The notes beneath the pieces are model-generated. The model was given only the letters and a program-made list of their open reading frames with translations. It was not told the origin of the DNA and made no database searches. 57,610 bases of DNA, taken from positions 1 through 57,610 of the forward strand of contig JAQYWO010000016.1 of assembly GCA_029379215.1 (NCBI GenBank), given 5' to 3'. A program made the position numbers and the translations under genes. This document shows, piece after piece, positions 35,281-44,355 of the stretch (the stretch's first letter is position 1; each line of letters begins with the position of its first letter). This DNA is from Rhizonema sp. PD37 (GTDB lineage: Bacteria > Cyanobacteriota > Cyanobacteriia > Cyanobacteriales > Nostocaceae).

Positions 35281-36477
35281 TTGACTACAGTTGTTATTAC
35301 TGGTATAGGTTTAGTTTGCTCTTTAGGTGCAAGCGTAGAAGACATCTGGCAAAAATTAATAGCAAGTTACTCTGGAATTAAGTTACATCAACCGTTCCCA
35401 GAATTAGGACGACTTCCTCTTTCTTTGATTGGGAAACAACCAGCACAGGTGAGAACGTTAACTCAACAGGTTGTTTCATCTGTTTTGAGAGACGCGGGTT
35501 TAGTTCCTCCTTTGCCAAACTGTGGAGTGGTTATTGGATCGAGTCGTAGTCATCAGGCATCGTGGGAGAAGATGGCACGGCAGATGTATTTGAGAAGTGG
35601 AAGAGAGGAAGAGAGGGAGAGTGCGGGAATCACGGAGTATCCTGATTCCCTCTTCTCGGGACACTCGCCGATCGCGTGGCTAGATAATTTACCGCACATG
35701 AACGCGATCGCCGCTGCACGACAAATTGGTGCGACTGGGGTGGTTTTAGCGCCGATGGCTGCTTGTGCGACGGGAATTTGGGCGATCGCTCAAGCTGCTT
35801 TATTAATACAAAGCGGGCAATGCCAACAAGTAATTGCCGGAGCAGTAGAAGCACCGATTACACCTCTGTCGATCACTGGCTTTCAGCAGATAGGAGCATT
35901 AGCGAAAACAGGGGCTTATCCTTTTGACAGGCAAAGAGAAGGCTTGGTGTTGGGAGAAGGTGCTGCTGTATTTGTCTTAGAATCAGCAGAATCTGCTTTG
36001 CAGCGTCAGGCAAAGATTTACGGTCAAATTCTTGGTTGTGGCTTGACAGCAGACGCATATCATGTGACATCAATAGAACCGGAGGGAAGAAGTGCGATCG
36101 CCGCAGTAAAACAATGTCTCTTACACAGTCACCTCAACAAAAGTCATATAGACTACATTCATGCTCATGGCACAGCTACTCTTCAAAATGACCGTGTAGA
36201 GAGTTCAGTGATTCAAAGATTATTTACCCAATCAGTTGCAGTCAGTTCTACCAAAGGGGCTACAGGTCATACACTTGGAGCATCAGGAGCTGTAGGTATA
36301 GCTTTTACTCTCATGGCATTAAAGCATCAAATATTACCACCATGCGTGGGATTAAAGCAACCAGAATTTGATTTAGATTTAGTGAAGACAGCCCGAGAAA
36401 GTCAAATCCAACATGCATTATGTTTTAGTTTTGGATTTGGAGGTCAAAATGCAGTAGTAGCCTTAAGTCAATATTAA
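35281..36477 (+). CDS. Beta-ketoacyl-ACP synthase (FabF-like)
   Basis: A 398-residue condensing enzyme of the thiolase fold. It shows VVITGIGLVCSLGASVED, the nucleophile Cys162 in PMAACATGIWAIAQ, the first His in YIHAHGTATLQNDRVES and the second His in STKGATGHTLGASGAVG, with FSFGFGGQNAVVAL at the end. It catalyses Claisen condensation of an acyl-enzyme with malonyl-ACP. At about 400 residues it lacks any PKS fusion and differs from typical FabF around residues 105-125 (a Glu/Arg-rich insertion). The start is TTG with no obvious RBS, which leaves the exact N terminus uncertain. No ACP or reductase is adjacent, so it may serve a specialised lipid pathway rather than bulk fatty-acid synthesis. 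Confidence 0.87.
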   Translation: MTTVVITGIGLVCSLGASVEDIWQKLIASYSGIKLHQPFPELGRLPLSLIGKQPAQVRTLTQQVVSSVLRDAGLVPPLPNCGVVIGSSRSHQASWEKMARQMYLRSGREEERESAGITEYPDSLFSGHSPIAWLDNLPHMNAIAAARQIGATGVVLAPMAACATGIWAIAQAALLIQSGQCQQVIAGAVEAPITPLSITGFQQIGALAKTGAYPFDRQREGLVLGEGAAVFVLESAESALQRQAKIYGQILGCGLTADAYHVTSIEPEGRSAIAAVKQCLLHSHLNKSHIDYIHAHGTATLQNDRVESSVIQRLFTQSVAVSSTKGATGHTLGASGAVGIAFTLMALKHQILPPCVGLKQPEFDLDLVKTARESQIQHALCFSFGFGGQNAVVALSQY

Positions 36478-36575
36478 AAGAAACAAGCGATCGCATACCC
36501 CATTCCCTTGAACGCTAAAAATTGGTATGATAGATAAATGCATAAAAGTCTATAAAACTTAAAGATTGTTTATTA

Positions 36576-37958
36576 ATGCTAATACCCTCCTCTGGCTTGT
36601 CCAAGGTCAAAAACTTTGTAAAAGAAAAAATATTTTTCGGTAATGAACCCACAACCGATTTAATCGCAATCCTGATTGTCTACTTTGTGCAAGGAATTAT
36701 AGGATTGGCACGTTTAGCAGTTAGCTTTTTCCTAAAAGATGAACTAAGGCTGACTCCGGCTCAAGTTGCGGTATACGTTGGGATAGGCGTTCTACCTTGG
36801 ACTATCAAGCCATTGTTTGGGTTCATTTCTGATGGCTTGCCTATATTTGGCTACCGACGACGTCCATATTTAATTTTGTCTGGGATATTGGGAGCAATTT
36901 CCTGGGTAAGTCTGGCAACAATAGTTCACACACCTTCAACAGCCGCATTGGCGATTGGACTTACTTCTCTTTCGGTTGCTGTTAGTGATGTGATTGTTGA
37001 CTCACTGGTTGTTGAACGCGCGAGAGGAGAATCTCAAGCTAAAGCAGGTTCTCTCCAATCACTTTGTTGGGGTGCTGTAGCCTTCGGAGGATTGGTCACT
37101 GCTTACCTGAGCGGTATACTTTTAGAGCATTTCACCACCCGTACTGTCTTTTGGCTGACTGCTTTATTCCCTTTAATCATCTCAGCAGTGGCTTGGCTAA
37201 TTCCTGAATTGCCAGTGGATAAAACCGCTGAAAGTGGCTCAAAACGCTTCCAAACAGTGAAGTATCAAATGGGGCAACTACGTAAAGCCGTTGCTCAAAA
37301 ATCAATTTGGTTACCGACAGCATTTCTTTTCGTCTGGCTTGCCACCCCAACTGCAGAATCAGCGTTTTTCTTCTTCACAACAAATGAACTGCATTTTGAA
37401 CCAGAATTTTTGGGACGAGTGCGTTTGGTAACAAGTATTGCTTCTTTAATAGGTGTTTGGATTTTTCAACGTTTCCTCAAAAGTGTTCCCTTCCGGGTGA
37501 TTTTTGGATGGAGCGCTGTGATCTCAGCAGTGTTGGGCATGACAATGTTGGTGTTAGTCACTCACACAAATCGTACTCTTGGTATAGATGACCACTGGTT
37601 TAGTATCGGTGATAGTCTTATTCTCACAGTTATGGGGGAAATTGCCTACATGCCCGTGCTGGTTCTTGCTGCAAGGCTTTGTCCTCCTGGAGTGGAAGCA
37701 ACGTTATTTGCTCTCATCATGTCAGTGCGGAACTTGGGAGGATTTATTTCCTACGAACTAGGCGCAGTGCTGATGCATTGGTTAGGAATTACGGAAACTA
37801 ACTTTAATGCCATGTGGCTGTTGGTACTCATTACGAACCTGAGTAAACTATTACCACTGCTATTTCTTAATTGGCTTACTACCACAGACTCCCAAAACCA
37901 GACACCAACATTTCCCGCAACATCAGAACAAGATGGGAAATTAGCAATCAGCAATTAG
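36576..37958 (+). CDS. Folate/biopterin transporter family (BT1-type MFS) protein
   Basis: A 460-residue polytopic transporter with about 12 membrane helices. Family landmarks are LIAILIVYFVQGIIGLARLA, PAQVAVYVGIGVLPWTIKPL, FGFISDGLPIFGYRRRPYLI, DVIVDSLVVERARGES and GEIAYMPVLVLAARLCPPGV. It belongs to the folate-biopterin transporter family, which in Synechocystis and plant plastids carries folates or related pterins across the inner membrane. It lies 28 nt upstream of the carotenoid oxygenase gene on the same strand, so the two may be co-transcribed despite unrelated functions. Confidence 0.92.
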   Translation: MLIPSSGLSKVKNFVKEKIFFGNEPTTDLIAILIVYFVQGIIGLARLAVSFFLKDELRLTPAQVAVYVGIGVLPWTIKPLFGFISDGLPIFGYRRRPYLILSGILGAISWVSLATIVHTPSTAALAIGLTSLSVAVSDVIVDSLVVERARGESQAKAGSLQSLCWGAVAFGGLVTAYLSGILLEHFTTRTVFWLTALFPLIISAVAWLIPELPVDKTAESGSKRFQTVKYQMGQLRKAVAQKSIWLPTAFLFVWLATPTAESAFFFFTTNELHFEPEFLGRVRLVTSIASLIGVWIFQRFLKSVPFRVIFGWSAVISAVLGMTMLVLVTHTNRTLGIDDHWFSIGDSLILTVMGEIAYMPVLVLAARLCPPGVEATLFALIMSVRNLGGFISYELGAVLMHWLGITETNFNAMWLLVLITNLSKLLPLLFLNWLTTTDSQNQTPTFPATSEQDGKLAISN

Positions 37959-37986
37959 CAATTAGCAAAATTTACAGACAGTTAGT

Positions 37987-39507
37987 ATGCAGAGTTTTCA
38001 ACTTTATGAACACGCCTCTACAGTTCCAGAAACATCCTACACTCGTGGGGATTGGCGGACAGGATATGAATCCTTAAAGCAGGAGTATGATTATTGGATT
38101 GACAGTGTAGAAGGACAAATTCCATCAGAATTACAGGGTACATTGTTTAGAAATGGCCCTGGTTTACTTGATATAAATGGGCACAGAATTCATCATCCTT
38201 TTGATGGAGATGGTATGATTAGCCGCATAACCTTTTCTAATGGTCGAGCCCATTTCCGCAACCGTTTTATTCGCACTGCTGCTTATATAGAAGAACAAAA
38301 AGCTGGCAAAATTCTTTATCGCGGTGTTTTCGGTACACAAAAACCTGGAGGTTGGTGGAATAATGCCTTTGACTTTAAATTAAAAAATATTGCTAACACC
38401 AATGTTATTTACTTAGATGGTAAACTCCTAGCACTATGGGAAGCGGCTGAGCCTCATCGACTCGATCCATACACTTTGGAAACTTTGGGAAAAGAACACT
38501 TCAACGGTGTTTTGTCAGAAGGGGAAGCTTTTGCAGCACATCCACGCTTCGATCCTAGTTGTGCTGCGGATGAGGGTGTTCCTTGCATGGTCAACTTTTC
38601 TATCAAGCCCGGACTCTCGAGTAAAATTACTATTTTCGAGCTTGATCTGACAGGTAAAGTATTACGGAAGCATGCTCACAGTGTTCCGGGTTTTGCCTTC
38701 ATCCATGATTTTGCCATTACCCCCAATTACTGTATATTCTTCCAAAATTCCATTGCCTTCAACCCCATACCTTTTGCTGTGGGATTACGTGGTGCTGGAG
38801 AATGTATTAAATTTCAGCCAAATCAACCAACTCGTATCATTGTTATTCCTCGTACACCACCCCAATCAAGACAGCAAGATAAGAGGAACTCAACAGGGGT
38901 AAAAATTCTAGAAACTCAATCGGGTTTTGTCTTCCACCATGCTAATGCTTTTGAGGTGGGAGATGAGATTGTGGTTGATTCTATTTGCTACGAATCTTTT
39001 CCAGAAGTAGAATCAGGAAGTGATTTTCTGGAAGTAGATTTTGATGCTCTTAAGCCCGGACATCTTTGGCGGTTCCGTCTCAATCTTAAAGAAAAAACTG
39101 TCCAAGGGGAGTTGACTGTTGACCACTGTTGTGAGTTTCCAGTAGTACATCCCAATCATGTGGGACGCCCTTATCGGTATTTATATATGGGTGCCGCTCA
39201 TGCACAAACTGGGAACTCTCCTTTGCAAGCATTTATGAAAGTTGATTTAGAATCGGGAGAACGAAAAGTTTGGAGTGCAGCCCCGCGAGGTTTTGCGAGT
39301 GAACCAATTTTTGTCCCTCGCCCAGGTTCAGAAAAGGAAGACGATGGTTGGGTGCTGGCTTTGGTATACAACTCTGAACATCATCGTTCAGATGTGGTGA
39401 TTTTGGATGCCAATGATTTTAGTCAGAAACCAATAGCAAGTTTGCATCTAAAGCATCATGTTCCCTATGGCTTGCATGGTAATTTTACGAACGAGGTGTT
39501 TGCCTAA
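37987..39507 (+). CDS. Carotenoid cleavage oxygenase (RPE65 family)
   Basis: A 506-residue seven-bladed-propeller non-haem iron dioxygenase that cleaves carotenoids or apocarotenoids into aldehydes. The four iron-ligand histidines are recognisable in EGEAFAAHPRFDP, FIHDFAITPNY, FHHANAFEVGDE and the C-terminal PYGLHGNFTN. NGPGLLDINGHRIHHPFDGD and the glutamate-bearing DSICYES also fit. Length matches cyanobacterial enzymes of the Nostoc carotenoid oxygenase/apocarotenoid oxygenase group. It has no signal peptide. Its substrate cannot be told from sequence; products could be signalling apocarotenoids or retinal. Confidence 0.93.
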   Translation: MQSFQLYEHASTVPETSYTRGDWRTGYESLKQEYDYWIDSVEGQIPSELQGTLFRNGPGLLDINGHRIHHPFDGDGMISRITFSNGRAHFRNRFIRTAAYIEEQKAGKILYRGVFGTQKPGGWWNNAFDFKLKNIANTNVIYLDGKLLALWEAAEPHRLDPYTLETLGKEHFNGVLSEGEAFAAHPRFDPSCAADEGVPCMVNFSIKPGLSSKITIFELDLTGKVLRKHAHSVPGFAFIHDFAITPNYCIFFQNSIAFNPIPFAVGLRGAGECIKFQPNQPTRIIVIPRTPPQSRQQDKRNSTGVKILETQSGFVFHHANAFEVGDEIVVDSICYESFPEVESGSDFLEVDFDALKPGHLWRFRLNLKEKTVQGELTVDHCCEFPVVHPNHVGRPYRYLYMGAAHAQTGNSPLQAFMKVDLESGERKVWSAAPRGFASEPIFVPRPGSEKEDDGWVLALVYNSEHHRSDVVILDANDFSQKPIASLHLKHHVPYGLHGNFTNEVFA

Positions 39508-40010
39508 TATTACCTTTGTGCATTTAGCCTAAAACCCATCGCCTTTTAAGCGATGGGTGTGACTTATCTTCATATCATGTTCGGTAAATGAGTTATAAAT
39601 AAAAGATAGGTTCGTAGTTGAGGACAGTACGTCCAAGTGTTTCCAACGCTCTTATTCCTACGGAGGGAAACCCTCCTTCAGTACTGGATCCTCCGAAAGA
39701 ATCTGTCCGTGCGCTGTCTTCGCTCTTAAAAGTTGGAGAGCGAAGACAGCGCAACTACAAACATTGTAAGTGTTCGACAGAACATGATATCAGACATCCT
39801 GGTAATCCATATTTGCAGAAATACTGATGGCAGATGTGACCAAGGGCATCGCACCTCTTCATTTTTATCGCTTTTTGATACCTCTGCACTGCTATTGACT
39901 TCAGTTGCCCATATCTTATAGTTTGTGACACTATTGATTGCGGAATGTGGGTTACAACTTCCTCTGTATCCTAAAACCGATTGTCTTTGGGTGTTCTCAG
40001 TCCATCATGA
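39508..40010. other. Gene-free gap with hairpin and regulator-like debris
   Basis: About 500 nt. A perfect hairpin (39534-39558, ACCCATCGC/GCGATGGGT) sits 27 nt after the stop and may terminate transcription. Around 39832-39895 the text TGACCAAGGGCATCGCACC then TTATCGCTTTTTGATAC resembles the tail of the regulator pseudogene at 47055-47118. No gene is supportable. Confidence 0.45.
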
Positions 40011-41282
40011 ATGTTAAGAACTATGTGCATCTACTCTTCATCATTTCCACCGAAAAGAATGATTTCTGAGCAAGTAATTATCTTCTTGATAGCTCCAAAT
40101 GTTTCTGAACAGATGGGAGGAGAAGCGATGAAAGCACTCCAGATTTATCAGCAGCTTAAGCAGATTCACCAGAATACGATTCAAATAACTCATGGGCGCA
40201 ACGAAATCGAGATTCGTAGGCATTTGAAGCTACAGGACGTGCTATTCGTGAAGGATGATTGGATAACAATTTTCCTGTGGAAATCCTTAATTTTTCAGTG
40301 GTTGGTTGATGCTTGGTTTTCTCACAAAGCCATTGCGATCGCTGAAGATTATGTTATGAAAAATAAGTTAGATCCCAGCAAGGTGATTATTCACCAGACA
40401 GAGCCAAACTCCCCGGTAATCCCTCGTACAATCTCTAAAAATTTCTATAACGTTTTCGGACCTATCAATGGAAACATTTACTATCCCGAAATATTTAGAG
40501 CGAAAGAAACTTTCAAGACTAAGGTTAGACGTGTATTCCATATCCCATTTCAAAAAGTTAATAGCCTCTTTTTTCGAGGAGTAGCTAAAGCTGATTTACT
40601 TTTCATTGCAGGTGGCTCTCGAACGAAAAATTCGATGCTTGCGGCAGGGGCACGACCTAAGAAAATGATAGACAGCTTGGACTGTGGTATAAAAGACGAG
40701 ATTCTCAACCGACCTAGAGTTAAACATAAGGGAGAAAACTTCAAATTTATTCACTTCGGGCGATTAGTATTTCATAAATGTACATTTCTCATTATCGAAA
40801 GCTTAGTAAAGACAAAAAATAAAATCTTGTTAGATATCGTTGGTAAAGGACCTGAGTTAGAACGTTGCCAAGCTCTCGCTAAAGAGCTTGGCGTTGAAGA
40901 TCGCGTGAACTTCTTAGGTTGGTATACTAATCATGACGAACTACTCGATTCCCTGGAAAACTATCGGGGATTTATCCTTCCCAGCATAGAGGATTCTAAT
41001 GGCATTGTTGTTCAAGAGGCAATGACATTAGGACTCCCCGCGATTTGTCTCGATTGGGGAGGACCACAACTTCTTGTTGAAAATGGTGTAACAGGCTACT
41101 TAATTGAACCTAAAAATCAAGAATTTATCACTAATCACATCGCGAAGTACCTAGACGAATTAGCCGTAAATGGGGACTTAGCAGAGAAAATGTCTATAGC
41201 CTCTCGAGAAAAAGCTCAGAACTGGCGGTGGTCAACTGTTATAAATCAATGGACTGGCTACTATTTAAAACTGCTAACGTGA
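40011..41282 (+). CDS. Glycosyltransferase family 4-like protein
   Basis: A 423-residue GT-B glycosyltransferase. The N-terminal acceptor domain begins VIIFLIAPNVSEQMGGEAMK. The C-terminal nucleotide-sugar domain has FIHFGRLVFHKCTFLIIESL, LLDIVGKGPELERCQALAKE and VNFLGWYTNHDELLDSLENY, then the E-x7-E element PSIEDSNGIVVQEAMTLGLP. It probably transfers an NDP-activated sugar during exopolysaccharide or glycolipid synthesis. No sugar operon is adjacent; it is isolated beside mobile DNA. The start is uncertain: ATG 40059 (MISEQ) is an alternative. A perfect 16-bp inverted repeat overlaps the stop codon. Confidence 0.87.
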   Translation: MLRTMCIYSSSFPPKRMISEQVIIFLIAPNVSEQMGGEAMKALQIYQQLKQIHQNTIQITHGRNEIEIRRHLKLQDVLFVKDDWITIFLWKSLIFQWLVDAWFSHKAIAIAEDYVMKNKLDPSKVIIHQTEPNSPVIPRTISKNFYNVFGPINGNIYYPEIFRAKETFKTKVRRVFHIPFQKVNSLFFRGVAKADLLFIAGGSRTKNSMLAAGARPKKMIDSLDCGIKDEILNRPRVKHKGENFKFIHFGRLVFHKCTFLIIESLVKTKNKILLDIVGKGPELERCQALAKELGVEDRVNFLGWYTNHDELLDSLENYRGFILPSIEDSNGIVVQEAMTLGLPAICLDWGGPQLLVENGVTGYLIEPKNQEFITNHIAKYLDELAVNGDLAEKMSIASREKAQNWRWSTVINQWTGYYLKLLT

Positions 41283-41298
41283 CAGTTTTAAATAGTAG
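41258..41298. terminator. Perfect inverted repeat overlapping the glycosyltransferase stop
   Basis: 16-bp arms (41258-41273 and 41283-41298) with a 9-nt loop. The left arm encodes the last residues (YYLKLL) and the stop lies in the loop. It is AT-rich with no T tract; it may terminate transcription or attenuate ribosomes at the gene end. Confidence 0.55.
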
Positions 41299-41542
41299 TT
41301 GATATCAAATCCGTTTGTATCGGTATGATTTCTCCTCCCTATTTTTATGTTCCCTTCGGGTTTCTGCGGCTTTTTTATCACTCATACCGTTTCTTTATGA
41401 AGATGCGCCAAATTATTAGCCTGATTTGCCACCCTTTGTTCATATAGCCCCACCAACGGGAAAATATAGCGCAGCCTCATACAGAATTGGTATCAGATCA
41501 AGCGGATTTGATATGATATGATGTCCGCCAAATTACCCATAA

Positions 41543-42637
41543 TTAAGCAGCCACTTCAGGCCACCAATGAAAATTGGCTAAACCACGAACAAAATCAGGT
41601 TGATCAATGATTTGGCGACAACGTTTAATTAACGCTTCCTCAACCTCATCAAGATTTTCAAAATCTCGATTCGCGATCGGTTCATTCGTAAGTGTCCATA
41701 AACGCTCTGCTGGCTGTAATTCTGGGGAGTGGGAAGGCAAAAATTCCAAATGTATACCCTGTGGTACTTCTACTTGGTCGCTAGTATGCCACCCTGCTCG
41801 GTCAACAACCAAGACAACCTGCTTATGAGTGCCAACGTCAAAGTGCCGAGCAAAATCTTCAAGCACTCTGTTAAATAATTGGATATTGACGTATGGTAGT
41901 ATCCACCAATATGTTTGCCCAGACTGTGGATGAACAAACCCGTAAAGCCACAACCATTTAAAACGCCAATTAACATTTGCGATCGGTACTGTCCATTCAT
42001 CAACCCAAATACGTCGAATTACTGGTTTCAAGCCAACTCGTTAGCGAAGCGGTAGCGAGTCCTCGAGCGTCTGCTCGTCCATTGCCCAGACTTCTACATC
42101 GCAGTCTGGATGTTCTTGGCTGATTTGTTCGACTTTGATCGCCAAATTTTTTTTCCACTCCGCCTGTTCCTCTGGGCTGGACTCTGTATGTTCTGGTCGG
42201 GGAACTCGAAGGCGAAAGCGCATTTGCTTAAGATACTCCCACCCCCTTTGACGACTAACGGGGCGATCTATTAGCTCAGCAATCCAATCAGCAACTTTTC
42301 GACCATTCCACTGTCCTCCCTCTGCTGGTGGCAATGTAAGTGCTTGCCAAAGCAATGCCTGCTGTACATCATCTAAAAGCGGTTCGCTGCTTCCTTTATT
42401 TGAGATACGTTGGTCTCCTAAGGTTTCAGGTCCGATCCGGTTATAGCCCCAAACTAACTCGTAAATCCAACTCCGACTATAGCCTGTTGCTGCTACCACT
42501 TCTTGAGTCTGTGTACCTTTGGCTAACAACCAAATTATCTGGTAGTGTGTCCGCTTTATCGGCTCCTTAGCTTGTCGGTAGCCTCTCTCCAGTTCTTCTA
42601 AGCTCAGATGTGGCTCGATTGTTACTCGTTTTGGCAT
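41543..42637 (-). pseudogene. IS630 transposase, interrupted by a 30-nt repeat
   Basis: The N-terminal part (42637-42041, 198 residues: SLEELERGYRQAKEPIKRTH, VVAATGYSRSWIYELVWGYN, GQWNGRKVADWIAELI) contains the HTH domains. The C-terminal part (42031-41543, 162 residues: KPVIRRIWVDEWTVPIANVN, VLVVDRAGWHTSD, LPSHSPELQPAERLWT) holds the rest of the DDE core. Removing 42042-42071 exactly restores one frame reading AMDEQRVGLKPVIRRIW, the normal motif after the first catalytic Asp. The insert plus the next A creates a TAA stop. The element is therefore non-autonomous unless read through. Confidence 0.88.
42042..42071 (-). repeat. 30-nt very small dispersed repeat inside the IS630 transposase
   Basis: On the minus strand it reads GACGCTCGAGGACTCGCTAC then CGCTTCGCTA. 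It differs at two positions from the 30-nt insert in the IS1 remnant at 46040-46069. Both sit after a CA dinucleotide at the second codon position. Confidence 0.85.
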
Positions 42638-42700
42638 TGCGATCGCACTTCATAGCATTATGATCTATATTATGGGTCATTTGGCGGACATCATATGAGA

Positions 42701-43006
42701 CACCATTGCTGCGCTTTTGACGCGTCTGCCGGACAGAGTACTCTGGTAGGCTCGCTTTGCACTTTGGCTGTCGATGATTGCTTCAGATGGACTCGGCTCT
42801 CGGTCATGATCAACTCTGACCCATTCGCGCAAACGGTCATGAATCCTTACCCAAGATCCATCTTTGCGCCAGTTACGATCAGAGGTATAAACTGTTTGCC
42901 AGTTTGGAAAGTCGCCTGGTAGCGATCTGCCGAAGGCAGCAGCAAAGTTATCGCCATTGACACCCCTCACACAAAACTCGTGAAAATGGCATTGAGTACC
43001 GGACAT
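42701..43006 (-). pseudogene. IS5-family transposase remnant
   Basis: The reading frame contains the IS5/DUF4096-type segment LPGDFPNWQTVYTSDRNWRK, GSWVRIHDRLREWVRV and EAIIDSQSAK, then a foreign-looking RAYQSTLSGRR, then VKSAAMVS. Typical IS5 proteins read DSQSVKSAAMVS here, so an in-frame 39-nt insertion is probable (within about 42719-42765). The N terminus (MSGTQCHFHEFCVRG...) does not match and the C-terminal half is missing at the IS630 junction. Confidence 0.7.
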
Positions 43007-43064
43007 ATATCCGCTTTCTTCTCGAATTCTTCCCGTCTCTCTTTACGGTAGCGAAAGAAGTAAC

Positions 43065-43853
43065 TCAAACTTTCACTGGATTTCCAACTTTTAAAGTTTT
43101 GCCTGCTTCCGAATCAAAAACTTTTGTATTGACGGCTAACCGATAAAAATGATTGAAGCGAGTTAGAGTTGTCCAAGAGGGTAAAGACTCTCGTCGCTTC
43201 GCAATAAATATTTTCTGAAACTGAGGAAAAGCCTCACCAGTTTTAGAGTTTCGTGTAGGAACAACACAGCGTTGGCAAGGGTTAGTTCCCGTAAACGTGA
43301 CATCTCCCACTTGAAAATGAACGGAGGAATTTTCTTCAGAAAATAATTGCTCCTCCCAAAAAGGTGGTACTCCGTCAATTTCAAGATTGGTTCGCATTCG
43401 GCGTCGCACTTCATCAACGCTTAATTCTGGAAACCATGATGCCACTGTTTCCAAGGTGGCGATGCTGATGATTGTCGGTCCAGATGCCTCTGTATCATCA
43501 GGAAAGCCAGTGAGGGAATTTTGGACAAATTTAATTGTCAACCCAAAATAATTACATAACCACTTTTCTAACTCTCTACGTTCTTTGTCAATATGAAAAA
43601 CAAATTTCTCACTCTTATTTTGAATTTGTACAGTAAGAATTCTTAAGTCAACATCCAACGACGATCGCAGTAAATGAATTCGAGGATTTCGCTTCCCATT
43701 CACAAAGTTACCTTTTTGATCAAACAAAGCAAATTCTCGGTCATGTTCTAAGGCACCACTTGTTAGAATAGTTGCTTGAGTTGTGGCAAACCCATCGAAA
43801 GATTTAATCGGGTAAATAAAAATGTTTGCTAGGTAAGGTGATAGACTTAACAT
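43065..43853 (-). CDS. MOSC domain protein
   Basis: A 262-residue MOSC protein with an N-terminal beta-barrel domain (about 1-110: YLANIFIYPIKSFDGFATTQ, LEHDREFALFDQKGNFVNGK) and the MOSC domain (about 120-262: SGPTIISIATLETVASWFPE, RRRMRTNLEIDGVPPFWEE, TGTNPCQRCVVPTRNSKTGE). The conserved Cys in NPCQRC would bind molybdenum or persulfide sulfur, as in mARC-type and YcbX-type proteins. An upstream extension to 44015 belongs to an overlapping SDR remnant in another frame; ATG 43853 is chosen. No molybdenum-cofactor genes are adjacent. Confidence 0.88.
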   Translation of the reverse strand: MLSLSPYLANIFIYPIKSFDGFATTQATILTSGALEHDREFALFDQKGNFVNGKRNPRIHLLRSSLDVDLRILTVQIQNKSEKFVFHIDKERRELEKWLCNYFGLTIKFVQNSLTGFPDDTEASGPTIISIATLETVASWFPELSVDEVRRRMRTNLEIDGVPPFWEEQLFSEENSSVHFQVGDVTFTGTNPCQRCVVPTRNSKTGEAFPQFQKIFIAKRRESLPSWTTLTRFNHFYRLAVNTKVFDSEAGKTLKVGNPVKV

Positions 43854-43980
43854 TTCTTTGCAATTTGTTGACAATTGACTGAATCTTCTAAGCGTGCAGT
43901 ATAACCACCATCGACGAAGAGGACAGTACCTGTTACATAAAACGATGCATCGGAAGCCAGGAAAGACGGTAAACTCGATC
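43847..43980 (-). pseudogene. C-terminal remnant of a short-chain dehydrogenase
   Basis: The minus-strand frame ending TAA at 43847-43849 reads LPSFLASDASFYVTGTVLFV then DGGYTARLEDSVN. This is the classical SDR C terminus (LASDxASYVTGxxxxVDGG). The rest of the gene is absent. It overlaps the MOSC start by 7 nt, so MOSC expression once may have been coupled to it. Confidence 0.75.
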
Positions 43981-44063
43981 AGGTTTTGACAGGTTGAATG
44001 TGAAGAGATGTCCACATAGGTTGAGGCTGCAATCCCTGTAGTAAGAGCGAACAGCTGTGACGC

Positions 44064-44150
44064 TCGTTCGCGATCTTCGCAGCGTTAGCGAATCTTCGAG
44101 CGTCAGCGTCTCCCCTTGGGAGAAGACTAGCTAACGCCCCTACGACTGTA
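44064..44150. repeat. Cluster of small dispersed repeats (GCGTTAGCGAATCTTCGAGCGTC type)
   Basis: Contains GACGCTCGTTCGCGATCTTC, GCAGCGTTAGCGAATCTTCG and the palindrome-like TCTCCCCTTGGGAGAAGACT. The same modules, in a different order, occur at 47203-47385, and a relative is the 30-nt insert in the transposases. Confidence 0.75.
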
Positions 44151-44355
44151 TAATAGGTGATGTGAGTACTTGCCACATTATAAAAGTGAAAATGTCGGCT
44201 CGTTCTTGGAGACGTTGCATTTTGGTTGAGCCAAAGCCATGTCTTGCTTCGTAGTCAATGCGGAGTAAGACAGGTTTACCACTCGCCGATGCAGCTTGAA
44301 CGCGTGCCGCAAATTTGGTCGATTGCCAAGGTTTACGCGCCTGTGTGTGATGCCG
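44140..44355 (-). pseudogene. C-terminal remnant of a prolyl oligopeptidase
   Basis: The frame ending TAG at 44140-44142 reads ARKPWQSTKFAARVQAASAS, GKPVLLRIDYEARHGFGS, TKMQRLQERADIFTFIMWQ. This is the end of an S9A prolyl oligopeptidase, including the catalytic-His region (usually DAGHGxGS, here EARHGFGS). The N-terminal propeller and the Ser region are missing; an in-frame TAG lies upstream. Confidence 0.7.

Larger units (their letters stand above)
41519..42693 (-). mobile_element. IS630-family insertion sequence, TA flanked
   Basis: A 1175-bp element. Left end TGATGTCCGCCAAATTACCC matches the right end's reverse complement TGATGTCCGCCAAATGACCC, with one mismatch in the first 20. TA dinucleotides flank both sides (41517-41518 and 42694-42695), the IS630/Tc1 target duplication. 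The transposase gene on the minus strand is interrupted. The right end abuts an IS5-type remnant, so this copy landed in or next to older transposon debris. Confidence 0.88.

Noticed and set aside
39832..39895. Second LuxR-type regulator tail
   Set aside because: Only about 60 nt resemble the end of the 46.7-kb pseudogene; too short to claim more than shared repeat sequence.
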